A DNA stretch of 64,000 nt from Pyxicephalus adspersus (taxonomy: Eukaryota; Chordata; Amphibia; Anura; Pyxicephalidae), in NCBI RefSeq assembly GCF_032062135.1, contig NC_092864.1, positions 22,939,581 through 23,003,580 on the forward strand, read 5' to 3'. The position numbers and the translations under genes are program-made. Each line of letters starts with the position of its first letter. Position 1 is the first letter of the stretch. Below are positions 47,061-58,045 of this stretch, one piece after another. Below the pieces are notes generated by a model, which searched no databases, had not been told where the DNA came from, and saw only the letters and a program-made list of their open reading frames with translations.

Positions 47061-48654
47061 TACATTCATTTAAAAAATGCTATTATTCCAGGATGTGACA
47101 TCCCGGATGTCTGTTTCTTGTATGACTTATTTGACTGTAGAGGTAGACTTAATAGTGTTGTCACTAATATCAGGGCTATCATCAGGAATTTCTGGTAAAC
47201 TTCCTGGGCCCCCATCCTTATGTCTAAGGTAATGCACCTATGTTCAAAATTTGTTGCTGGAAACAATTTTCCTGATTGCTTTCAGTGACAAAAAAGTGAC
47301 AAATGAATGAACAAGTGCTGTACACATAGCCCCATTCTGATCTACGAAGAGGGAAGGGGTAGAAAGAGCCAGTGGCACCCTGCTTTACTCTTCTCCATTG
47401 TTTTGTATTGTGGTCATTACAGACACCATCGATCATTAGGTTGAGAATCATCTGACTTGTGTACATGCAAAAGTCAAGCTCTTTTCATCGGGGCTCGGTA
47501 CAGATATACCCTACTTCCCTGAAAGTTGGCCTGCTTATACCAATACATATACTGAGATGTACAATGCCATTGCTGACCTGGTTCTGAAAGTACATGTTGC
47601 CTGGTTGGTGTTCTGACCCTCTGCCTTTAAAACTTTCTAAATCAGTGACACAGAGTGAGTATGAAGCTCACATGTTTAGCTAAGCTTGCATGGTTGTTTT
47701 CAATGTATGATTGACACTACTAAAGCAATAAAGATCAAGCTTTTCATCCAAACATACTTTAGAATAGGCTCAGCAATGGCAACAAATAGGTCCAGTTTTT
47801 AATCAATGATAATAGCAAAGCCCTAATAGCCCTCTCTATCCGCTTTCCCTTCCCCATTACTGATGCCATAGAGCCCTTCAGTGGGAAGTGGCCCATGACA
47901 GTCACAGTGCTCACGTGTCATTGATATGTGAATTGGGACGGAACCTTCTCTACTCACCGTCTCTATGAAATGTGAGAGGCAATATGGCAGCCCCAGTGGT
48001 GGGAAGGCTGAAATCTTTTCAAATAATTTGAACAGTTTTAATAAAAATTGGAAAAACCAGTGTTGGCTTTAAGCATTAAAAATTGTAAGGGCTACTTTAT
48101 TAGGTCATAGGCAGTGTAGGCATGGAGGTAAATGTTATTAATGGCTTATACTCACATAATCTAGGCTGAACAAAGCTGCCCTTTAAAACAACAAAGAAGG
48201 CTGATAAACTCTTATTTACTGTCTGCAGAGGATGGACAATTTATTGGCTTAACCTGCTGAGAAAACCTGATATGACTAAGAGTCTTAGCGATGAAAAAAA
48301 TAAGACCGTTTATTCTGCCAAAAAAGTTGAAAAGTTTTGTCAAATACTCCTGCAATTAAGACAGAATATCTAGTCCAAAAAACTTTATGTGAGATGGTTG
48401 GACAGAAGATAGGTTTGTAAGATCAGACAGACAAATCTTAATGGGATCTTTGTTTCTCTAACACAACTGAGCCAAAGGGAATCTCTGTAGACTATAAATG
48501 TAATCTAAAAAAGTACTAAACAATGTTTGTGTCCAAAATGGAAAGAGAACAATTCAAATGCAGGTTTACTCATTTGTTCATCTTTCCCTGAAAAATACAA
48601 TATAGTAGTGGCCTATACTATTTACTGTATATGTGCTCAGTTCCACAACATGCA
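47061..48654. other. AT-rich DNA, no gene seen
   Basis: No gene, RNA or clear repeat could be supported. Confidence 0.5.
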
Positions 48655-49700
48655 AGGAATGGGTGATGTATCAAAGGGAACACAGTGGGTGATGTACATG
48701 GGGCACTGAGATATTGATAATGTATAAAATTTAATGCATAATAAGGAATAGAATGAGTGATGTACATGGGGCACACAGTGAATGATGTATACGGCATGCA
48801 GAAGTGGGTGATGTGTATAAGGGTACACAGTGGGTGACGTATATAAATCACAGAGCCCCTGATTTATTAAAGCCCTCCAAGGCTGAACAGGATACACTTT
48901 CATCAGTGAAGCTGGGTGATTCAGCAAACCTGGAAAAGATCTGGTCCAGGATTTAAAACATTTGCTGGCAAATAGTAAATGACTTTGAAGAAATCCATTC
49001 TGGGTTTGCTGGAAGACCCAGCTTCACTGATGAAAATGTATCCTCTCCAGCTTTGGAGAACTTTAATAAATCAGGACCAGAGCGTGTGATAGGATTAAGG
49101 CAAAGAGTGGGTATTATGTTTGGGGTGCAGCTGGTGATGCATATAAGATGTACAGTTTGTGATGTACATATGACACACAGTTGTTGATGTATAATCGCAC
49201 ATAGTTGGTGATGTATATGGGTCATACCATAGGTGACTTATATGAGGCAGAGAATGGATGGTGATGTACATGGGTGAATGATGTGTACAGGGCACACAGT
49301 TATATAAGGCACAAAACAAATATGTATGCGAGGCATAGAATGGGGAATGTATATAAGGTATACATTTGGCAATGCATATAAGGCATAAAAGGAATATTAT
49401 AAATAGGGCACACAGTTGGTTATGTGTATTGGGCATACAGTAGGTGATGTATTTGTGGCACATAGTTGATGATGTATATGAGCCATACATGGTGATTTAT
49501 ATGTGACGCACAATCACTGATATATATGAGGCACACAGAGTGAATTATATATGGGCACAAAGTGGTTGTTGTACATGGAGCACACAATTGACAATAAATA
49601 TGGGGCAGAGAGTGAGTTATGTTTATGGGTCACACAGTTGGTTATGTATATAAGACCCAGACTGAAAGATGTATATAAGGCATACAGTTGGTGAAGTATA
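48655..49700. repeat. degenerate minisatellite, ~26-bp unit
   Basis: The motif GTGATGTATATGGGGCACACAG and its variants recurs many times. Clear starts at 48665, 48691, 48757, 48783, 48807 and 48835 are spaced about 24-28 bp apart or in multiples. The array is interrupted at 48855-49078 by a MITE and resumes to about 49700 with more divergence. The minus-strand ORFs through it, with repeating histidine, threonine and cysteine-rich text, are by-products of the repeat. Confidence 0.85.
48855..49078. mobile_element. foldback MITE with 3-bp target duplication, in the minisatellite
   Basis: This is a 224-bp element with ends GCCCCTGATTTATTAAAG and (complement of the right end) GGTCCTGATTTATTAAAG. 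Both sides are flanked by AGA (48852-48854 and 49079-49081). Long internal arms (CATCAGTGAAGCTGGGTGAT against CCCAGCTTCACTGATGAAA) make almost the whole element a hairpin. A second copy lies at 56700-56920. A 3-bp duplication and foldback form suggest a PIF/Harbinger-type element, but the superfamily is inferred. Confidence 0.8.
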
Positions 49701-51261
49701 AAATTACATATACTAATATACATGGGTAAAAGCAGTACTTATTTTTCAGCTCCTGCTCAATGTAAAAATAACCACCTGCAATTTAGTCAAAAAGGAGTTT
49801 TTATTTTCTTTTGTGAATGTGCTTATTCAATTCAGACAATTTAACAAGCATGGAACATTTACAAGGAAAGATAAAAAGAATGTTTTGTTCTAACAACTGT
49901 AAGGTTTGATGTGAAAAAGATCTATTTTGTGCAGCATCTACTTTAAATAAACTTGTCACAAACCTGAGCAATTGTAGCTGAATAGATGATGAAAATAATA
50001 CACCAGCATAAACAACTGAAAACTGAGAAATGTAGTTTCCCATTTAGTTATTCCAAAGATGTGTATGTGTATTTATATAATACCGAATAACTCACTAGTC
50101 TAGTCTGTCCAATACCCATTTACATCCCCAAAAAAATTGTGTTAAAGTGACTCAATTAGTATTGTCAGACTGCATCATTTATATTGTACAAATTTTACAA
50201 CCATATGCATGTGTGTATTATATATACATTTTGTTCTGGTACTAGTTTTCCTGAGTGTACAGTATAAATGCAAGTGAAATATCTCTTTTTATATCAACAA
50301 TATCAGACTCTCTAATATGTATTGTTTCTCTAAAGGTTAGCTTTGGGTGGATTATATGTATTTTAAATAATGTAAAAAACAAAAATATGTCCTTGCAATT
50401 GCCTTTCCATCTTGTTACAAGGGCTAACTGTTTGTTTTGTGGGGATGATGTATAAGGAGATAAACTTATCTTATTCTTCACTTCTGCCGGCTTCCTCAGC
50501 TTCTTGTTATTTGTTCTCCAAAGCCACCTTCTTTGAAGCAGAAAAACCTGCATTGTTTGGGAGGTCTGGAAGACCCACCTAAGTTCCAGAATGTCCGACA
50601 ACAAAGGAGCATGCCAGCTGCCAGAAGAGAGAAGAATAAGGTAAGTGTGCCTATGCTGGACCAGCCTTACACACCCTATTACTTCTGAGAAACCTTAAAA
50701 ATAGTTTTAAGTCTTGAGAAAACACTTAAAAAACAAATTAATGTGGGAAAAAAACTCTAAAATTGGTCACTACTGGAAAGAATGTCCCCCATACAATGGT
50801 GGCTGTAGTGTCGCCTTTTTAGACAACTCAAAACATCATTAGAGTTGTCTCATGCAGTTGGGTCTTCCAATTGGTGTTGGCTTCAGCCATCATTAAACTG
50901 GAGCTCAATCAGCAACAGTTCCAGGAACCCTGATCTAGAAAGTCTGACCTAGACAAAATGAGCAGGTAACCCCTACAATGGGGAAGAAGACTCACTATAA
51001 ATGTACATTTTTGTTTTTCGCATTCAGGTTTAAGAACATCTAATTTTTACACTGTGGGACACTTTACATGGTACATTTTCATTACCACAAGACGTCTGTC
51101 TCTTACATGAAAGACATAGCTAAAGGGTGGTATTACTCCTGACACCCATACATATAAATAGAGGTAATCCCCTAAAGGATATGAAAGAAGTTTGAGAAAA
51201 AAAAGGATAGCCAGGGTTTTGTGCACCAGAAAAAAAAATAATATATTATAAAAAACAATCA
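49701..51261. other. AT-rich DNA, no gene confirmed
   Basis: The overlapping ORFs at 50242-50604 (minus) and 50255-50455 (plus) show no known domain. The 50460-50650 part is less AT-rich and ends in AATAAGGTAAGTG, which resembles a splice donor but stands alone. Confidence 0.4.
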
Positions 51262-51847
51262 TATGAAATTGTAGCTTTCATAGAGATGTATTACACAGTG
51301 CTTTGCTTGGTCTCCCCCATTATTAAACATGGGAAGACTGACCAATTAGCTAGACAGTGATATCCCTGATTCAATAGAAACATTCACGTCTCGTATACAG
51401 AAGCATTTCGCCGTTAGGCTTCCTCAGGCAAAAGGTCCATGTATGTATGGTCAGTTTGACTGCTGGATTGCAAACAGTTCAGTTGTGAGACATCAATTCT
51501 TTTTTCAGCTGTCAACTTACCTCAACAACAAGCCACTTATCCATGTGGACCGATTCTCCTCTAATCCAGCAGTCAAACTGACTGGATACCTGGACCTTTT
51601 CCAGGTGCAAGCAACCAATTTCCTCCTGGCCCAAACAAATCCTAACAAATATCTATTTGGTATAACATTCTCTATGCATCCCCTGAGGAAACCTAATAGC
51701 AAAACGCGTCGGGTATGAGAAATAAATGTTTCTATTGAATCAGGGATACCACTGTATAGCTAATTGGTCAATCTTACCATTTTTAACAATGGTAGAGACC
51801 AAGCAAAGCACTGTGAAATACATCTCTATAAAAGCTGCAATTTCATA
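51262..51847. mobile_element. 586-bp foldback element with ACGCGT core
   Basis: Arms 51262-51428 and 51682-51847 are inverted copies with only scattered mismatches (for example TAGAGATGTATTACACAGTG against the complement TAGAGATGTATTTCACAGTG). Inside lie further inverted pieces: AAAAGGTCCA (51430) with TGGACCTTTT (51591), and GTCAGTTTGACTGCTGGATT (51450) with AATCCAGCAGTCAAACTGAC (51563). The inner edges of the main arms carry CCTGAGGAAACCTAATAGC followed by AAAACGCGTC on one side and a decayed form on the other. A similar GAAACGCGTC occurs at about 13393. The 91-codon ORF across the loop is not a known protein. Confidence 0.8.
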
Positions 51848-53308
51848 AGATTTTTTTTCTGCCGCTCTAAACCCGACCTGTTTTGCTGTGTTTGAATTCT
51901 TAGTAAATGTTAGGTGTGCAAAAAGATAGACTGCTGCAAGGAGACCATAATCAGCTGTCTGTACATTGCTAACAAGCTTCTCCGGAAATGTTCAGCCTAA
52001 TTGTTTCTACTGTGAAGGCTGGTACATCTCGCTACGAGATTAGCAAAAGTGTATAAAAAAAGAGATTTTTAAACTCTTGTGTGTTGATTAAGTGAGAGCT
52101 CTGCATTGAATTAACGAGATTTGGCAAGATGTCTATAACAGCCCACATACATTTATAGTTACCTAGTGTCTCTTCTGACTAGGCAGAGATTTCCCTGCTG
52201 GTTCATGAAAAGTGCACTTGGAATGGAGTTTAATCAGATATCTGCAATCCCAGCTGCTCCATCCAGCCAAGGAATGTTTTACAGTGCAACAGATCCTTGT
52301 CCCAAACTACCTGAGACCCGGATTGTGCAGCTGTTTTCACTAAGAACTTTGCAGTACACTTTTTTTTTTTACAAAAATGTCAGCCAGCGAATTGCTAGAA
52401 TTATACATGGTCCAGTGCCGTCCACTGGGGCGTCTTAAATAAAGGCCAGAGCTTCTCTAGCAAGTGTTTACTTCCAAGATAAAGAGCGAAATCCAGCTAC
52501 TATTTGGAGGGAGATCAACCCTCAATCAAATCTCCCACAATGCAGTTCAGGAAAATGCGGTTTCAGACATAATAGTAATATGTTTAATTAAATAAAGCCT
52601 TTGCTGCTGGATACAATTTGAGACAGAAGATTGGTCACAGACTCATTGGATTAATTGCAGTCTAGCACTCAGAAAAAACATATGGTGATATGAAAGTCGT
52701 GCTTTGACCTTTTGTAGTGGAATTTTGTTGCACAGTAAATAATAATGACAATTGCATATGCATGAAAGTGTTGCCATCCCTTATTTCACTAACATAATCC
52801 CATTTTTAGACATGTTCTTTGAATATAACACTCAATTTACAAAGTTTACACCCTAGGATAATTCTCTTTACCTACAAAGTTAAATCCAATGAAATCTTAA
52901 AATTACAGTCACATGGCTGAAAAGAAAGTGCCATAGACTGATGTTGAAACTTTGTAAATTGAGCCTAATTGACAGTAACAGGCTGCAGTACTGCAATAAT
53001 GATGTTTGGGTGTCCCACCTTTAGCTTAAAATGTGTGCCAGTTGAAAGATAAAATACCGAAAATATTGGGAGCTGACATTTCCTGTGCTTCCTGCCCTTC
53101 CTCCTGCTGACTGTTATCTATTTGTACCAGTTTTCCTTGTGAACCACAGAACATCTATTCTAATAGTATTTGGATGAGGGTAGAAGAGGGAAGATATTTA
53201 CAAGCCATTCAGGTCCATATTCAGTACTTTATCATTCATCCATCGGAATGCCTGCCTGCATCACCTCAATCATTTCTTCTAATCCTCGTAATGCCCACTG
53301 GTGGCACA
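51848..53308. other. unique DNA, no gene confirmed
   Basis: The 52000-52560 part is less AT-rich. It contains a 90-codon ORF (52166-52438) without a recognisable domain, and might be a conserved non-coding block. A CTTTGTAAATTGAG/CTCAATTTACAAAG pair (52950-52963 and 52832-52845) can form a long-range stem. Confidence 0.4.
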
Positions 53309-53605
53309 AGGGTTGATTTACTAAAAAAATAAGGCTGTGAGGATGGAAAAGTGAATTATCACTTTGCAAGGGGTTTTCACATCACTTAATAAATGAGATG
53401 TAGCTCAGACCTCAACTATTCAATCCTGTGCAAGGAAAACTCTTTGTCTTTTTTTTAGAATACCTTGCACATGATTGTGTATTCTTTGCAAAGTGAATTT
53501 TTCTCACATTCACTGAGCTAAGAGAATTATCCATTACAAGGTGATACATCACCTTAGTAGGTGGATAGTCTAAATTTACTTTAGCAAGTGAGCTTCAATG
53601 TCACT
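53309..53605. mobile_element. MITE, TTTACTAAA family
   Basis: The left end AGGGTTGATTTACTAAA is the inverse of the right end of the element at 4967-5102. The interior has GAATTATCACTTTGCAAGGGG and, later, TTTGCAAAGTGAATTTTTC in inverse orientation, giving a partial foldback. The right end is diverged (TTTACTTTAGCAAGTGA), so that border is approximate. It is non-coding. Confidence 0.55.
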
Positions 53606-53633
53606 GCCCAGTTTACACAGGTAGTTTTAACTA

Positions 53634-54090
53634 CAGGTAGCCCCCGTGTTACATAAGAGACTGTAGGTTTGAATAAGTTGAATTTGTATGTAAGTTGGAA
53701 CAGGTACATAATTTTAATAAATGCAATAAGGACAGATGTTTGTCTCAACATATTATTAGGCAGTGAGGAGTGAGCTAATCACAAACAAAGCAAAAAAAAA
53801 AAGGACCTTATGGAGCCTAGACATTCATTAACTTCTGCACCAAGCTGTGCTTTAATGAAAAAGGAACAACTGCAGAGTTTGTCTATGTCATTAAAGAGTT
53901 AAAAGATGTTGAAGAAGCGCTCACTCCCTAAGATCACCCACAACCTCAGCTGTGTGTAGCAAAAGATTTCTTCTGCAAGTCGTGAAACCACCCCCTCCAG
54001 CCTCTGTCCTGCACACTAGGGAGCTGGGAAGCCTCTTCGTATCTAGGAGTCGTCTGTATGTCGGATGTCCTTAACCCGGGGAACTGCCCG
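53634..54090. mobile_element. TA-flanked MITE, copy A
   Basis: The 457-bp element is flanked by TA at 53632-53633 and 54091-54092. The start CAGGTAGCCCCCGTGTTAC and the end (complement) CGGGCAGTTCCCCGGGTTAA are related inverted repeats. Internally it shares GACAGATGTTTGTCTCAACA and AATCACAAACAAAGCAAAA with copy B at 54490-54977. TA flanks point to the Tc1/mariner type. It is non-coding. Confidence 0.75.
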
Positions 54091-54314
54091 TACTAGTTTT
54101 TAGGGAACCTTCTTGCTTTGCTTCCTGGAATAGACTAGCTGTCTCAGCCAAGTCGCGTACAGGTCTATTTTTTCAACATATCTCATATTTTGCTAAGTTT
54201 CTTTCTTAAAATCCTTTCCATGTAATATTTCATTAATACAATGCTGAGTTAGGTCAGATTGATCAACCAAGGCATGGCAGTTAAGGTTACATTTCCCTTA
54301 GCATCTTTCTAGCC

Positions 54315-54486
54315 CAGTGTTTCTCAACCAGAGTTCCTCCAGAGGTTGCTAGGGGTTCCTTGAAAAAGCCTCTCAGGTCAATTTCACAGATACCAATGAT
54401 ATTTTTGGGTGGCAGCCTTCCCAATAGAGGAAATGTAAAAGGCATTCTTCCTATTGACCCCAAAACTAATGTACTGTGAATTGTGG
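54315..54486 (+). mobile_element. hAT-like MITE, 5' part
   Basis: It begins CAGTGTTTCTCAACCAGAGT, then TTCCTCCAGAGGTTGCTAGG and GGTTCCTTG, a well-known hAT MITE terminus in frogs and fish. Only the first ~170 bp are recognisable and the other terminus is absent. Another member lies at 45741-46035 in inverse orientation. Confidence 0.65.
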
Positions 54487-54489
54487 ATA

Positions 54490-54977
54490 CAGGTAGTCCT
54501 CGGGTTACCTACGAGATAGGGACTGTAGGTTTGTTCCTAAGTTGAATTTGTATGTAAATTAGAACATCTACATTATTTTAATAATAGCAATTAGGACAGA
54601 TGTTTGTCTCAACATATTATTGGGCAGCATGGTGTCAGTTACTGTATAAAATCCTCAGGGTGAGTTAATCACAAACAAAGCAAAAAAAAATTTATGGAAC
54701 CTATACACTTTTTAATTTCTGGAGCAAGCTGTGCTTTGATATGTAAAAGGAAACGACTTTGTCTTGGTCAATAAAGAGTTACAAGATGTTACAGATCAGC
54801 TCAGCTCCTAAGATCATCTACAACCTCAGCTGCGTTTAGAAAATGATTTCTTCTGAAAGTCATGCAAACTTCCCCTCCCCCTTCAAGCCTCCGTCCTGCA
54901 CACGAGGGAGCAGGGAACCCTCATATATATCTAAAAGTCGTCTTTATGTCGGTTATCCTTAATTCGGGGACTACCTT
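54490..54977. mobile_element. TA-flanked MITE, copy B
   Basis: The 488-bp element is flanked by TA at 54488-54489 and 54978-54979. The start CAGGTAGTCCTCGGGTTAC and the complement of the end, AAGGTAGTCCCCGAATTA, are inverted repeats. It is in the same orientation as copy A, 400 bp away, and has extra internal sequence (CAGTTACTGTATAAAATCCT). The two copies differ at many positions, so they are separate insertions or an old duplication. Confidence 0.8.
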
Positions 54978-54979
54978 TA

Positions 54980-56699
54980 TATTAATTAATAATAATTCCC
55001 CCATAGTAATTCCCCCATGGTAATAATTCAAGAAGCATTTTTCCAGCCTATTAAAGTGTAATATGATATAATTTAGCTACGATTTACAAAATTAGGCACG
55101 TTACATTTCTTACCAAAGTATATGATGACCTTTGTATTTCAGTACATTAGCCCTTTAACACATACAGAAAGTAAAATGCAGTTTTAATTTTAGAGTAGAA
55201 TGGGCTGAACTTGCCTTACTCACTACACACCAAAAATATGTGTCTGGTGATTTCAGCACTGAAATCCTAAAGACTCTTTTCACAGTATATTACAGAGTTT
55301 ACGCCTAATCTGAGGTCATTTAGTCATAAGTCGAGGAGTGTGACATTTAAAACTAGTCTTGGCAATATGTTAGGACTGTTTCCAGTCAGAGTACATTGTG
55401 GTAGACGCTCTGTGTACACATTAAACACACGATGCTCAGCCCTCATAGGCCAGTCATTTCTTCCCGTCTGCAGCTACTGCACAGATCTGGCACAAAACCC
55501 CAACTGTAGCCGCATTGTGCATTATACATTATTTCAACAGATTCCAAAGGCATTAAATAATGGGAAAGACTCTCTGGCTATCGTTTTACATAGGTTTATG
55601 TTAAAAGTAAAAGAGGAATGTTAAATAACAATGCAATGCAGTCAGACCATGATACATTACTCATAATAAACCAATATCAACTAACACACTACTCTAGCTG
55701 CATTGTCTTACAGGGCTGTAAGGTATAAAATATTTAAGCTGAGCTCCAGGCGGACCTAATAAAAAAATAGTCAAGTTATAGTCAGACATAGAAAAAAATA
55801 GTCCAATCTGCAATAAAAAAAGGATATTGCTTTTATTTTTAATATAGCATAGTAGCATAAGTCTCTGAGTATAATATTATATATTAACAACTTTTCTCCT
55901 ATTGGCTTTGTTCCCTGCCTTAAAAAAACAATCCAAGCCACCATAGATATGAATCCTTCCCTTCCCCAGGATGATGGTATTACAGCCTATCAGTACTTTT
56001 TTAAAAAAACAGTCCAAATACAAATACAGTTCATGCTTACCTACAACTACTCTAGCTGAGAGCAGATAAAAGTGGCAATGGGATCACAGTTTGCCCCTTC
56101 AACCCCTTTGCCCCTTCAATATCCAGATCTTTTCATTTCTGTTACATGATGATATTTTTAATTTCTGGATGTGAGTTGGATAGCTTCCAATTGATCAGGA
56201 ACTACAAACAACATCGACAGCACAATAAAACCAGTCTTTAACCACATAAAAATAAACTTTCTAGATACTAGAATACATAATAAAGGAACAAACTTTCAAA
56301 CACATCTACAGAAAGGGCTCATCAGTATGATAGCTTCCATCTCAGATGTCGGGTAGTAATATGCAATTGGATTGTTCAGACACTCCAGATAGAAATACTC
56401 ATCTGGGACATATCATGAGATATCATAGAATGGATATAACCCAGTAACAACCAAAACACAGACCAGGGAAGCATTTGTCATCACCAGAATCCTGCATACA
56501 TATTCAAAGCACCAATAAGTCACCAGTACCAGACCACACCACACCAAGAGTGCAGAATAAAGGGCACTTTTAGAGGCAGATCCTTAAAGTTGGTAGACCC
56601 AATCCCATTTGAGAAATGGACTGTATGTAGGAGAAACAGGTCAAGCCCTTTGCCAACAAATAAACCTTCATACATTCACAATTAAGAACAAAACATATG
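54980..56699. other. AT-rich DNA, no gene seen
   Basis: No exon or mobile element could be supported. The 55240-55620 block is less AT-rich and free of visible repeats. It has a 94-codon ORF with no known domain and could be a conserved non-coding block. Confidence 0.4.
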
Positions 56700-56920
56700 G
56701 GCCCTGATTTATTAAAGTTCTCCAAGGCTGGAGAGAATACACTTTCAATAGTGAAGCTGGGTCATCCAGCAAATCTGCAATGGATCTGGTCCAGGATTGA
56801 AAACATTTGCTAACAAAAGCTTGACTTTTAGGAAATCTATTACAGGTTTGCTGGATTACCCAGCTTCACTGACGAAAGTGTATTCTCTCCAGCCTTGGGG
56901 AACTTTAAAAAATCAGGGCC
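56700..56920. mobile_element. foldback MITE with 3-bp target duplication, second copy
   Basis: This is a 221-bp element with ends GGCCCTGATTTATTAAAG and (complement) GGCCCTGATTTTTTAAAG, flanked by ATG on both sides (56697-56699 and 56921-56923). Its arms (AATACACTTTC, GTGAAGCTGGGTCATCCAGC against GCTGGATTACCCAGCTTCAC) parallel those at 48855-49078. An ATG-rich (GATGAT)n microsatellite follows at about 56933-56956. Confidence 0.85.
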
Positions 56921-56923
56921 ATG

Positions 56924-57492
56924 GTCTCAAAATGATGATACTGATGATGATGATGAGAGCAAACCATAGATTGAAATGGGAATGTAAATTTGTACAAAAT
57001 TCAAAACCATGGTATAAATAGGGACAGGGACAATATGTCACACACAATAAATCCTATTTCTCTCTAAGCTTTTGATCAAAAGTAAATGAACATTTCAAAG
57101 GGACTCAAAGTGTGCTTGGACTTCTTATCCCTGAACAAATGATCCCAATGACATTCTAAAGCTTTGATTGCTTACAATAACAATTACTTTTTCAGGGTGT
57201 CAAGAAAAATAGTTGTATTTTATTTATGGTTGAATTTGTTTGCTTCCTTGGTTGAGGGACATTACAAATGGATACTTATTTGAGGTGAAGATTGTACCAG
57301 GAAGTTTTATCTCTGAGTTAATTATTACAATAACACTTCTGATCTATATCTCTATTGCCTATATAACCATTTACAGCGGGCATTATTACCCAGGTATTGC
57401 ATTGTATTCCTCCTCTTTGTAGCTCATGCAAAAACTTGTAAGTTTTAAAACCATTTTCAGAATTGTGTAAAGCCCCAAGATGAGATCTATAT
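56924..57492. other. AT-rich DNA, no gene seen
   Basis: Only the short GATGAT microsatellite next to the MITE is notable. Confidence 0.5.
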
Positions 57493-57704
57493 CAGCGGTC
57501 GGCAACCTGTAGTTTGCGAGAAAATTTTGGTGCTCCGCAGCTCTGACTGGATGGGGGGTGCACTCTCCCATCGCAGACTCAGTCCATGACGTCACTCTGG
57601 GGGAAGTTTCTTCCCCCTTGAGTGACACATGGCTCCCTGCACATGTGGGGTCCGGAGTGCGTAAATTTAGTGGTACGTGGGGTCCAAAAGGTTGTCGACC
57701 ACCG
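57493..57704. mobile_element. hAT-type MITE with perfect 8-bp target duplication
   Basis: The 212-bp element starts CAGCGGTCGGCAACCT and ends AGGTTGTCGACCACCG, which are inverted repeats at 13 of 16 positions. It is flanked by ATCTATAT on both sides (57485-57492 and 57705-57712). The interior GACGTCACTCTGGGGGAAG and CCCCCTTGAGTGACACA also occurs, slightly changed, at about 63575-63620. It is non-coding. Confidence 0.87.
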
Positions 57705-57765
57705 ATCTATATAATCCCAAAAGCATGCACCATTAATATTGTGTTACCTAGTAAAGGGTATCACT

Positions 57766-58045
57766 TAGGCTACTTACACATATCAGATGATTGTCACTCA
57801 AGATGAACAAATGTGTTTGTCAAGGGTGAAATTCTAATGTGTACAGCTGTCCCCTGTCATCCTTCATCAATCTGCGGAGAATGATCACCAAGCAGTGCTA
57901 TGGTGTAGAGCACAGTGGGGGTGCTTCTCGCTCGTTCTCCCCACTTCATGGAACAAAATGGTGCTGTGTGCACAGCTCTCATTCATGCATCAGTCATTAG
58001 AATTGATAGATTGTTTCCAGTGGCAATCATCTGACAGGATTCTGA
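57766..58045. mobile_element. possible MITE with inverted CAGATGATTGTCAC ends
   Basis: CAGATGATTGTCAC at 57784-57797 is matched in inverse by GTGGCAATCATCTG at 58020-58033. The interior is GC-richer than the surroundings. The outer edges and target duplication are unclear. Confidence 0.4.

Noticed and set aside
48618..49490. Minus-strand ORFs of 77-131 codons with repeating His/Thr/Cys text
   Set aside because: They are translations of the minisatellite and cross the inserted MITE.
48655..49700. CRISPR-like repeated units
   Set aside because: The units are degenerate and of irregular spacing, with no unique spacers, and the window is clearly eukaryotic.
51443..51718. 91-codon ORF that looks partly protein-like
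   Set aside because: It covers the loop and inner arm of the 51262-51847 foldback, a partly overlapping ORF exists on the other strand, and I know no matching family.
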